A stretch of 18,272 nt of DNA, from NCBI GenBank assembly GCA_900546795.1, contig UREG01000030.1, positions 1 through 18,272 of the forward strand, read 5' to 3'. This DNA is from an uncultured Veillonellaceae bacterium (GTDB lineage: Bacteria > Bacillota > Negativicutes > Veillonellales > Megasphaeraceae). The position numbers and the translations under genes are program-made. The notes under the pieces were generated by a model. It was not told the DNA's origin, ran no database searches, and was given only the letters and a program-made list of their open reading frames with translations. Positions 7,044 through 13,358 of the stretch are shown here, one piece after another; position 1 is the first letter of the stretch, and each line of letters starts with the position of its first letter.

Positions 7044-8933
7044 TTATTTCAGATAACGGCGGATTGCCGCGCCGATGGCAGCAGCTGCGGCCATCAATTC
7101 TTCTTCTGTATGTGTGGCCATTACGGTGGAACGGAGCCGAGCCGTTCCTTTAGGCACGGTGGGGTAGCGGATAGCCGGGATTAAGAAGCCTTGTTCCTGT
7201 AAATCGGCGGCAATTTGCAGAGCGAGTTTTTCATCGCCGATAGGAATGGGGATGATAGCTGTTTGGGAATCGGCTGGGACGCCTTCGTGGGCGAGTGCCT
7301 GGCAAAAAAAGCGGATATTGTGATGCAGGCAGGCGATTCGCTCCGGTTCACGCTCAATGATATCAAGAGAAGCCAGTGCTGCCGCCAGCGTAGGCGGTGT
7401 TTGGGCAGTGGAAAAAATGAAGCTTCTCGCTTTATTCTTCAAATATGAGATAAGGAGTGAAGAAGCGCAGATAAATCCCCCTTCTGAACCAAGCGATTTG
7501 CTGAGGGTTCCCATGATGATATCCGGTTGGCCGGCGAGTGGAAAGTATTCCGTAATCCCGCGCCCTGTTTTGCCCAATACGCCGGTTGAATGCGCTTCAT
7601 CGACCATAGTGAGCAGGCGATATCGTTTTCCGATAGCGGTAAAAGCAGGAAGATCCAGGATATCGCCGTCCATGCTAAAGACTGCATCGCTGACGATAAG
7701 GCCTTTTTTACAAGGGTTGGCCTTTATTTTTTCTTCTAAATCGTTCATGTCTAAATGGCGATAGATCACCGTACGCCCTTTGCCCAGCCGGCAGCCGTCG
7801 ATGATGCTGGCATGGTTGTATTCATCGCTGAAGACGATCGTATCGCGGTCGGATAAGGCGGCGATCGTACCGAGGTTGGCCGTATAACCGGTATTAAAAA
7901 GAAGGGCGGATTCCGTGTGTTTAAACTGGGCTAAGCGCGTTTCCAACTCTTCGTGCAGCGGCATGGTGCCCGTAGTGAGCCGGCTGCCGCCGCTTCCTGT
8001 ACCGCAAGTCAGCGCTGCAAGAGCCGCCGCTTGTTTTACTTCCGGATGATTGGCCAGATCTAAATAAGCATTGGAAGACAGGAGCAGCATATTTTTTCCA
8101 TTTCGCTGAACGTGCGCAGTTTGCGGCGAGGAAATCGTTTGGGTTTGGCGGTATAAATGATGGGATTGTATCCGGGCTAGTTCTTCTGCCAGCCAATCGG
8201 CGGGAAGTTTACGAGAAGGCTGCGGCATATCTGTAATGAGGACGGGCTGTTTTTCTAAATAGGCGATCACTTCGGCAGCTGCGGCTTTTCGGCTGTCAAA
8301 AATAAAGACGCGGCCGCCAAACGGACAGCCTTCTTTTTTCAAAGGAGAGATGCGGACATAGCCAAGCTTTGAAGAAGCGATATAGCCGGTTACATAATCC
8401 GGATCATCAGAAATACAGAGTTCGGCGAGCATACCTGGCGCGTGCGCCGTTTTGGAGGCGAGTATCAGCGCCTCGTGAAAATGACATTTTTCTTTTTCTG
8501 GGCGAGGAAGGGTAGAATCCATGTAAGTGACGCGGACGCCCCGCTGAGGATCCGGTTCCCGGCAGGTCTGGGATGTGATGTCATACAGGATCGCGCCTCG
8601 CATTGCTTTACGGCTGTGAAGGAGTTCGAGGACTGCGCGGCCATTAGGAATGCCGGAAGTTTCTAAGTAAGAAACAAGCAGGTTTTCTCCTTCTTCGGCA
8701 GAAGCTGCCGTAAGAGCGGAGACTGGCAGCGCCGGTATATACTGAATTTCCGCATGGTTTATTTCTTCCAGTTTTAGCTGAATGGAATCCGGCTGTCCTA
8801 AGCTGTGGTGCAGAGCTCGTTCCGTTAACTGGGAAACGGCAGAGGAAAGCTGGTCCGGAGAGAGAATTCGCTCGGCTCCGGAAATATGACGTGTGTGCTG
8901 AGAAGCTCTCATTTTAATGCTGAATAGTGACAT
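7044..8933 (-). CDS. bioWF: Bifunctional BioWF: pimeloyl-CoA ligase fused to 8-amino-7-oxononanoate synthase
   Basis: The 629-residue protein joins two enzymes. Residues 1 to about 236 resemble BioW (6-carboxyhexanoate-CoA ligase): FSIKMRAS, HISGAERIL (16-24), GVRVTYMDS (132-140), ELCISDDPDYVTGYIASSKLG (about 171-191) and a closing EKQPVLI align with Bacillus BioW. Residues about 245-629 are BioF, an alpha-oxoamine synthase, with Asp445/His448 in VDEAHSTGVLG and the PLP lysine Lys479 in GTLSKSLGSEGG. The fusion would activate pimelate with CoA and ATP and condense it with alanine to KAPA, possibly channelling pimeloyl-CoA. No stop or frameshift lies between the halves. It implies that biotin is made from free pimelate rather than through BioC/BioH. 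The start follows AAGGAG with a longish 12-nt gap. Confidence 0.93.
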   Translation of the reverse strand: MSLFSIKMRASQHTRHISGAERILSPDQLSSAVSQLTERALHHSLGQPDSIQLKLEEINHAEIQYIPALPVSALTAASAEEGENLLVSYLETSGIPNGRAVLELLHSRKAMRGAILYDITSQTCREPDPQRGVRVTYMDSTLPRPEKEKCHFHEALILASKTAHAPGMLAELCISDDPDYVTGYIASSKLGYVRISPLKKEGCPFGGRVFIFDSRKAAAAEVIAYLEKQPVLITDMPQPSRKLPADWLAEELARIQSHHLYRQTQTISSPQTAHVQRNGKNMLLLSSNAYLDLANHPEVKQAAALAALTCGTGSGGSRLTTGTMPLHEELETRLAQFKHTESALLFNTGYTANLGTIAALSDRDTIVFSDEYNHASIIDGCRLGKGRTVIYRHLDMNDLEEKIKANPCKKGLIVSDAVFSMDGDILDLPAFTAIGKRYRLLTMVDEAHSTGVLGKTGRGITEYFPLAGQPDIIMGTLSKSLGSEGGFICASSLLISYLKNKARSFIFSTAQTPPTLAAALASLDIIEREPERIACLHHNIRFFCQALAHEGVPADSQTAIIPIPIGDEKLALQIAADLQEQGFLIPAIRYPTVPKGTARLRSTVMATHTEEELMAAAAAIGAAIRRYLK

Positions 8934-8938
8934 GGCGG

Positions 8939-9445
8939 TTAACTACTCCTTTTTGATGATTGTGTAAGAAATGAAGAAAGGGGATAGAGGGACAGCCTTG
9001 CAAAGAGGCGGCATATCGGCGTATAAAAAATCCATACGATCACCGCGGTAAAGACAATGCCCGGAAAAGCGGCGCCGATCATAAGCCATAGATCGATTTG
9101 CAGGAAGAGGGATAAGAGCAGGCGCGCCAGCAGCGTGCCAAAGGCGCCGCTGACGATAAGAGCCCAGCGGCCGGTTCCTAAAAAGGAAATGCCCAGGCCC
9201 GCAGCGATGCGAAAAATAAGGGCGACGGCAATATGAAGCCCTGTGCCGGTTCCTGTTAAAAAGGTCAGCAGACTGGCGAGTATGCCGATGAATAGATAGC
9301 GGGAAAATCCAAAGGCCATGCAAATAAATAAAGAAAGGGGCGCCGACAGCTGAAACTCCGTCCCGGGAATAAAGGAGGGAATCTTCCATAAACCGGCAAG
9401 AAAAAGAAGGACGCTGCAAAGAGCTGCCCGGGTGTACTGCTTCAT
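8939..9445 (-). CDS. Small polytopic membrane protein of the biotin operon (S-component-like, possible precursor importer)
   Basis: The 168-residue protein is almost wholly hydrophobic, with about five or six membrane segments (roughly residues 5-22, 33-48, 50-66, 70-90, 92-115, 118-141) and a basic, Ser-rich tail. It is the first gene after the BirA-like operator and lies 5 nt before bioWF, with a good ribosome binding site (AGGAGG, 9453-9458). Size and topology resemble the substrate-binding S-components of ECF transporters, such as BioY. I do not see the typical BioY glycine-rich signature, so I do not call it BioY. Because BioW needs free pimelate, import of pimelate or another biotin precursor is a reasonable guess from context. 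No ECF ATPase or T-component is in the window. Confidence 0.6.
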   Translation of the reverse strand: MKQYTRAALCSVLLFLAGLWKIPSFIPGTEFQLSAPLSLFICMAFGFSRYLFIGILASLLTFLTGTGTGLHIAVALIFRIAAGLGISFLGTGRWALIVSGAFGTLLARLLLSLFLQIDLWLMIGAAFPGIVFTAVIVWIFYTPICRLFARLSLYPLSSFLTQSSKRSS

Positions 9446-9461
9446 ATCAAACCTCCTATAA

Positions 9462-9492
9462 TTGTAAACTTTTTATACAAAACGGTTAACTA
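9462..9492 (-). promoter_or_regulatory. BirA-like biotin operator
   Basis: An imperfect palindrome, TTGTAAACT (9462-9470) and GGTTAACTA (9484-9492), matches 8/9 and 7/9 positions of the BirA arms TTGTAAACC and GGTTTACAA, with a 13-nt spacer (14-16 is usual). It starts just downstream of the predicted transcription start of the biotin operon, where biotinyl-AMP-bound BirA would block transcription. Confidence 0.68.
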
Positions 9493-9504
9493 AATAACAC
9501 CCTG

Positions 9505-9533
9505 ATTATAGGCGCGGGAAAACATATTGTCAA
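9505..9533 (-). promoter_or_regulatory. Consensus sigma-A promoter of the biotin operon
   Basis: On the minus strand TTGACA (9533-9528) and TATAAT (9510-9505) are 17 bp apart, a perfect consensus promoter. The predicted start near 9498 leaves the operator at about +7 to +37. Confidence 0.88.
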
Positions 9534-9617
9534 CAATTAATCCCAAGAATTGCAGTTTACAATTAAAGGCGGATGGAACTATAGCCGGTGATATGGAAGA
9601 GAAGCGGCAAATTTATC

Positions 9618-9646
9618 TTGACAGAAGAAGGAAAGGCACTTATAAT
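9618..9646 (+). promoter_or_regulatory. Consensus sigma-A promoter of the serine operon
   Basis: TTGACA (9618-9623) and TATAAT (9641-9646) are 17 bp apart. Transcription should begin near 9653, giving a leader of about 325 nt before serC. Confidence 0.88.
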
Positions 9647-9652
9647 AATTTC

Positions 9653-9869
9653 AACATAGTAAAACGCAATGATGGAGAAGCAAATACGAATCTTTTCAGA
9701 GAGTCGGCGGCAGGTGTGAGCCGATAAGTGCAGTATAGTGTTCCGCTCCGAAGCGGCGAATGATGAATTCGACGGGATCGCCCGATATAGCGACTAAAGA
9801 TGGCCGTTAGGCAATTTGGGTGGCAACGCGGGAATATCTCTCGTCCCTTATAGGGATGGGAGTTTTTTT
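9653..9869 (+). ncRNA. Serine T-box riboswitch: Stem I and first antiterminator/terminator
   Basis: The leader has T-box landmarks. AGAGAG (9698-9703) is followed by a stem TCGGC/GCCGA (9704-9708, 9720-9724) enclosing GGTGTGAG. A specifier loop lies between ATAC/GTAT (9684-9687, 9733-9736) and GGAG/CTCC (9674-9677, 9746-9749). The specifier is most likely TCC at 9742-9744, a serine codon. Further on is a stem CGGG-ATCG-CCCG (9773-9784), then the T-box sequence AATTTGGGTGGCAACGCG (9813-9830). The TGGC bulge would pair with the GCCA end of uncharged tRNA-Ser, whose discriminator is usually G. The competing terminator is CTCTCGTCCC/GGGATGGGAG (9838-9862) followed by seven T. Low charging of tRNA-Ser should switch on the operon. 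Confidence 0.92.
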
Positions 9870-9900
9870 ATTTTGCGGGGCAGCTAATTGCAGACGCGCT

Positions 9901-9959
9901 AATTTGGGTGGCACCGCGAGATGGAGAAGCTCGTCCCATGGGACAGCTTCTCCATTTTT
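9901..9959 (+). ncRNA. Second T-box antiterminator/terminator module without its own Stem I
   Basis: A second full T-box sequence, AATTTGGGTGGCACCGCGAG (9901-9920), starts only about 30 nt after the first terminator. GCGAG pairs with CTCGT (9930-9934) and GGG with CCC (9935-9937) as the antiterminator, leaving the UGGC-containing bulge. The competing terminator is ATGGAGAAGCT with AGCTTCTCCAT plus GTCC/GGAC (9921-9955), followed by a T-run. The 30-nt linker can form only a tiny hairpin (GCAG/TTGC) and has no room for a specifier stem. Read-through into serC therefore requires passing two terminators in series. Confidence 0.88.
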
Positions 9960-9978
9960 ATATTCAGGAGGGATCACC

Positions 9979-11052
9979 ATGAACAGAGTGTACAATTTTA
10001 ATGCCGGACCGTCGGCAATGCCGCTGGAAGTGCTGGAAGAAGCGCAGGCCGAGTTTTTGGATTACCGGGGAACGGGCATGAGTATTATTGAAATGAGTCA
10101 CCGCAGCGCCGTCTATCAGGACATGCATGACGATACGAAAGCCGTTCTTCGCCGATTAATGCAGATTCCCGATACGTATGAAATATTGTTTTTGCAAGGC
10201 GGAGGAAGTACGCAGTTTTTTATGACGGCAGCGAACTTTTTTACTAAAGCCAGAGCTGCCTATGTCAATACGGGCGTATGGGCGAATAAAGCCAGAAAGG
10301 AAGCCCAGTTTTTTGGAGAGGCCTATGAAGCGGCGTCTAGTCAGGATCGGAACCATTCGTATATTCCGGAAAAACTGAACTTGCTGCCCGATACCTCGTA
10401 TCTTCATATCACGTCCAATAATACGATCTACGGTACAGAATACCGGCAGTTTCCCAAGACGGATGTGCCGCTGATCTGCGATATGTCCAGCGATATTTTA
10501 TCCCGGCCTATCGATGTGACGGCCTTCGATTTGATTTATGCCGGAGCGCAGAAAAACCTGGCGCCTGCCGGTGTGGTGCTGGCTATTATAAAAAAAGAAT
10601 TTTTGCAGACTGCCAGAAAAGAGCTGCCGACGATGGTGAAATACGCTACGTTTGCAGAACATGATTCACTGTACAATACGCCGCCTGTATTTGGGATTTA
10701 TATGATGAACAAAACGCTTCATTGGATCGAGCGCATGGGCGGAGCAGAAGCGATGGCGGCGCGAAATGAAGAAAAGGCAAAACTGATTTATGATGTCATC
10801 GATCAGAGTGAAGGGTTTTATACAGGTCATGCGGAAACGCCGTATAGAAGCCTCATGAACGTAACGTTTACGCTGATGACGAAAGAGATGGATGCAGATT
10901 TTATTGCTGCAGCGAAAGCGACCGGGTTTGTGGGCGTAAATGGGCATCGTCTGGTCGGAGGATGCCGGGCGTCGTTATATAATGCGGTGGAACGCAGCGC
11001 CTGCGAAGCGTTTGCCGATTTTATGAAAGAATATCAAAGAAAGCATCGTTAA
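9979..11052 (+). CDS. serC: Phosphoserine aminotransferase SerC
   Basis: The 357-residue class V PLP aminotransferase converts 3-phosphohydroxypyruvate and glutamate to phosphoserine, the second step of serine synthesis; a parallel role in pyridoxal phosphate synthesis is known in some bacteria. It starts MNRVYNFNAGPSAMP, the standard family N-terminus. The PLP lysine is Lys192 (IYAGAQKNLAPAGV), and Asp168 (ICDMSSD) holds the PLP nitrogen. The C-terminus has the family signature GFVGVNGHRLVGGCRASLYNA. The ATG at 9979 is chosen because AGGAGGG lies just upstream and the frame before it is T-box RNA. serA follows after 14 nt. Confidence 0.97.
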   Translation: MNRVYNFNAGPSAMPLEVLEEAQAEFLDYRGTGMSIIEMSHRSAVYQDMHDDTKAVLRRLMQIPDTYEILFLQGGGSTQFFMTAANFFTKARAAYVNTGVWANKARKEAQFFGEAYEAASSQDRNHSYIPEKLNLLPDTSYLHITSNNTIYGTEYRQFPKTDVPLICDMSSDILSRPIDVTAFDLIYAGAQKNLAPAGVVLAIIKKEFLQTARKELPTMVKYATFAEHDSLYNTPPVFGIYMMNKTLHWIERMGGAEAMAARNEEKAKLIYDVIDQSEGFYTGHAETPYRSLMNVTFTLMTKEMDADFIAAAKATGFVGVNGHRLVGGCRASLYNAVERSACEAFADFMKEYQRKHR

Positions 11053-11066
11053 GGAGGAAAATAGAT

Positions 11067-12656
11067 ATGATGAAAGTATTTGTAAGCAATGATATTTCGA
11101 AAAAAGGGATCGCTCTTTTGCAGGAGAAATTTGATGTAGATGTAGAGAAGAATCTGACGGAAGAAGAATTGATAAAAGTCATTGATCAGTATGATGCAAT
11201 CGTAACGAGAAGCCAGATGAAGTTCACTAAAAAAGTGATCGAAGCAGCGAATCGGCTCAAAGTCATTGGCAGGGCCGGTGTAGGTGTGGATAATATTGAT
11301 ATTCCTGCCGCTACGGCTAAAGGGATCATCGTAGTGAATGCGCCGGAAGGCAATACGATTGCCGCTACGGAACATACGGTGGCTATGATGATGGCGATGA
11401 CCCGCCATATTCCGCAGGCGCATCAGTCGATACAGGAAGGCCGCTGGGACAGAAAGAGCTTTGACGGAATCCAGGTACAGGGAAAAACGCTGGGGATTAT
11501 CGGGGTAGGCCGTATCGGTTCCCGCGTGGCAAAACGCATGCAGGCGATGGAAATGCAGACGATCGGCTACGATCCGTATATTACCGAAGAACGGGCGCGG
11601 CAAGTGGGCGTTACGCTGGTCGATTTAGATACGCTGTTAAAAGAAGCGGATTATATAACGATTCACACGCCGCTGACAAAAGAAACAGAACATATTATCA
11701 ATGCGGATACGATTGCGAAAATGAAAGACGGCGTACGGATCGTAAACTGCGCGCGTGGCGGCTGTGTAGACGGACCGGCGGTAGCAGCGGCGCTTAAAAG
11801 CGGGAAAATAGCCGGAGTTGCTATCGACGTATATCCGGAAGAACCGCTGACCAAGGAAAATAATCCGTATTTAGGACTGCCGAACGTAGTGCAGACGCCG
11901 CATTTAGGCGCATCGACGCTGGAAGCGCAGGTCGGCGTAGCTGTAGACGTAGCGGAAGGCGTGATCGACGCGTTGGAAGGCCGGCCGGTTATGACCGCTG
12001 TCAATATGGCGCCAATTCCTAAAAATGTTATCGACGTGATTAAACCGTATTTTGATTTGGCGGAACGAATGGGAACGATTGGGATTTATCGGGCCGAAGG
12101 CCGGGTAGAAGAAGTGCGGATTGAATATACGGGCGTGCTAGCAGAAACGGAAACGCAGGCGCTTACCACGGCTTGCCTAAAAGGACTCCTCAATCCGATT
12201 TTGCAGGATTCGGTAAACTATGTGAACGCGCCGTCGATTGCTAAGAAACGAAATATTGACGTAAAAGAAATCAAATCTAATAGTTCGGGATATTTTACGA
12301 CAGCCATGACTGTTCATATCGTTACCGATAAAGGAACGCACTGCATCGTAGGTACGCTGTTTGACAATAAAGAAGCAAAAATCGTACAGATCGATCAGTA
12401 CAGGGTCGATGTAGATCCGCATGGCTATCTGCTGCTGGCGCCGCATGTGGATCAGCCGAATATGATCGGCCAGATTGCCACGATACTCGGCAGTGCGGGA
12501 ATCAATATAGCCGGTATGCAGGTAGGAAAAACGACGCAGGAAGGAATGAATATCATGGCGATCGCCGTAGCGGCGGACATTCCAAACGATATCATGCTGC
12601 AGCTTCGGGGGATCGAAGGGATTTTAGATGTCAAACTCATACATTGTGAAGGGTAA
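11067..12656 (+). CDS. serA: D-3-phosphoglycerate dehydrogenase SerA (long form with ASB and ACT domains)
   Basis: The 529-residue enzyme catalyses the first committed step of serine synthesis, oxidising 3-phosphoglycerate with NAD. The order is substrate-binding domain, NAD domain with GVGRIG (146-151), catalytic Arg230 (NCARGG), an acidic partner in DVYPEEP (about 258) and His279 (TPHLGAST). An intervening ASB domain (about 315-450) and a C-terminal ACT domain (about 455-529, APHVDQPNMIGQIATILG) follow. This is the usual long form, where the ACT domain commonly binds serine for feedback inhibition, so enzyme-level control would add to T-box control. AAGGAGG precedes the paired ATGs at 11067/11070. 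I used the first. Confidence 0.97.
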   Translation: MMKVFVSNDISKKGIALLQEKFDVDVEKNLTEEELIKVIDQYDAIVTRSQMKFTKKVIEAANRLKVIGRAGVGVDNIDIPAATAKGIIVVNAPEGNTIAATEHTVAMMMAMTRHIPQAHQSIQEGRWDRKSFDGIQVQGKTLGIIGVGRIGSRVAKRMQAMEMQTIGYDPYITEERARQVGVTLVDLDTLLKEADYITIHTPLTKETEHIINADTIAKMKDGVRIVNCARGGCVDGPAVAAALKSGKIAGVAIDVYPEEPLTKENNPYLGLPNVVQTPHLGASTLEAQVGVAVDVAEGVIDALEGRPVMTAVNMAPIPKNVIDVIKPYFDLAERMGTIGIYRAEGRVEEVRIEYTGVLAETETQALTTACLKGLLNPILQDSVNYVNAPSIAKKRNIDVKEIKSNSSGYFTTAMTVHIVTDKGTHCIVGTLFDNKEAKIVQIDQYRVDVDPHGYLLLAPHVDQPNMIGQIATILGSAGINIAGMQVGKTTQEGMNIMAIAVAADIPNDIMLQLRGIEGILDVKLIHCEG

Positions 12657-12665
12657 GGAGATAGA

Positions 12666-13310
12666 ATGACGAGATTTATTTTAGTTCGCCACGGCGAAAC
12701 CACTTGGAATATAGAAGGACGCTATCAGGGACAGGAAGATACGCCCCTTAGCCCGCGCGGCATAGAACAAGGAAAGAAATTGGCTAAGGCTTTGGAGCAC
12801 GTGCCGATTGACGCCTGCTGGGCAAGCCCGCTTAAACGAGCGTATGAAACCTGCGGATACTGCGCTGCCTATCATAACCTGCCGGTGCATACGGATCCGC
12901 GGCTGACAGAAATCCATCATGGCGATTGGGAAGGGGTATTGGCAGAAGAAATTGCCGCGGCGTATCCAAAAGAGTTTGCGGCATGGAAACATATGCCGGC
13001 AACGGTGCAGATGCCGGGAGAAGGCGGGGAAAATCTGGAAGCGGTAGCTGAGCGGAGCTTTGCTTTTTTTGAAGAAATGGCTGCAGGGCAGGACGGGAAG
13101 ACGCTGCTGGTAGCGGCGCACGATGCGGTAAACAAAGTCGTGATCTGCCGTATTCTGGGAATGGACTTAAACAAATTTTGGCAAGTGAAACAGGATAACA
13201 CCTGTATCAATGTATTGGAGTACGACGGAAAAAATTGGCGTTTGGTATTGATGAACAATACAAACCATATGGGCTTTTTGTTCAGCGGTATTGAACAAAA
13301 AGGTCTCTGA
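12666..13310 (+). CDS. Histidine phosphatase superfamily protein, candidate phosphoserine phosphatase
   Basis: The 214-residue protein belongs to the dPGM-like histidine phosphatases: Arg8-His9-Gly10-Glu11 (VRHGETTWN), Arg58 (SPLKRAYET), Glu82 (LTEIHHGDWEG) and His152 (VAAHDAVNK) form the phosphate pocket. The superfamily includes phosphoglycerate mutases, alpha-ribazole phosphatases (CobC) and a metal-independent phosphoserine phosphatase first described in Hydrogenobacter. The gene lies 9 nt after serA and before serS under a serine T-box, and no HAD-type serB is present in the window. Dephosphorylation of phosphoserine is therefore the best contextual guess. A CobC-like role is the main alternative, but no cobalamin genes are near. 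AAGGAG (12655-12660) is the ribosome binding site. Confidence 0.85.
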   Translation: MTRFILVRHGETTWNIEGRYQGQEDTPLSPRGIEQGKKLAKALEHVPIDACWASPLKRAYETCGYCAAYHNLPVHTDPRLTEIHHGDWEGVLAEEIAAAYPKEFAAWKHMPATVQMPGEGGENLEAVAERSFAFFEEMAAGQDGKTLLVAAHDAVNKVVICRILGMDLNKFWQVKQDNTCINVLEYDGKNWRLVLMNNTNHMGFLFSGIEQKGL

Positions 13311-13319
13311 GGCTATAAT
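13291..13319 (+). promoter_or_regulatory. Internal promoter before serS
   Basis: TTGAAC (13291-13296) and a perfect TATAAT (13314-13319) are 17 bp apart, spanning the stop of the phosphatase gene. It would let serS be expressed when the T-box keeps the upstream operon off. Confidence 0.65.
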
Positions 13320-13358
13320 ATAAAACATAAAAAAACTGTAGAATAGAGGACGAGAGCC

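Noticed and set aside
9527..9562. Second BirA-like palindrome TTGTCAAC ... GTTTACAA
   Set aside because: The right half-site is perfect but the spacer is 20 nt and the left half overlaps the -35 element of the biotin promoter. It is more likely chance similarity.
9820..9978. In-frame upstream extension of serC without a stop codon
   Set aside because: The bases are the T-box antiterminators and terminators, and AGGAGGG plus the family N-terminus place the start at 9979.
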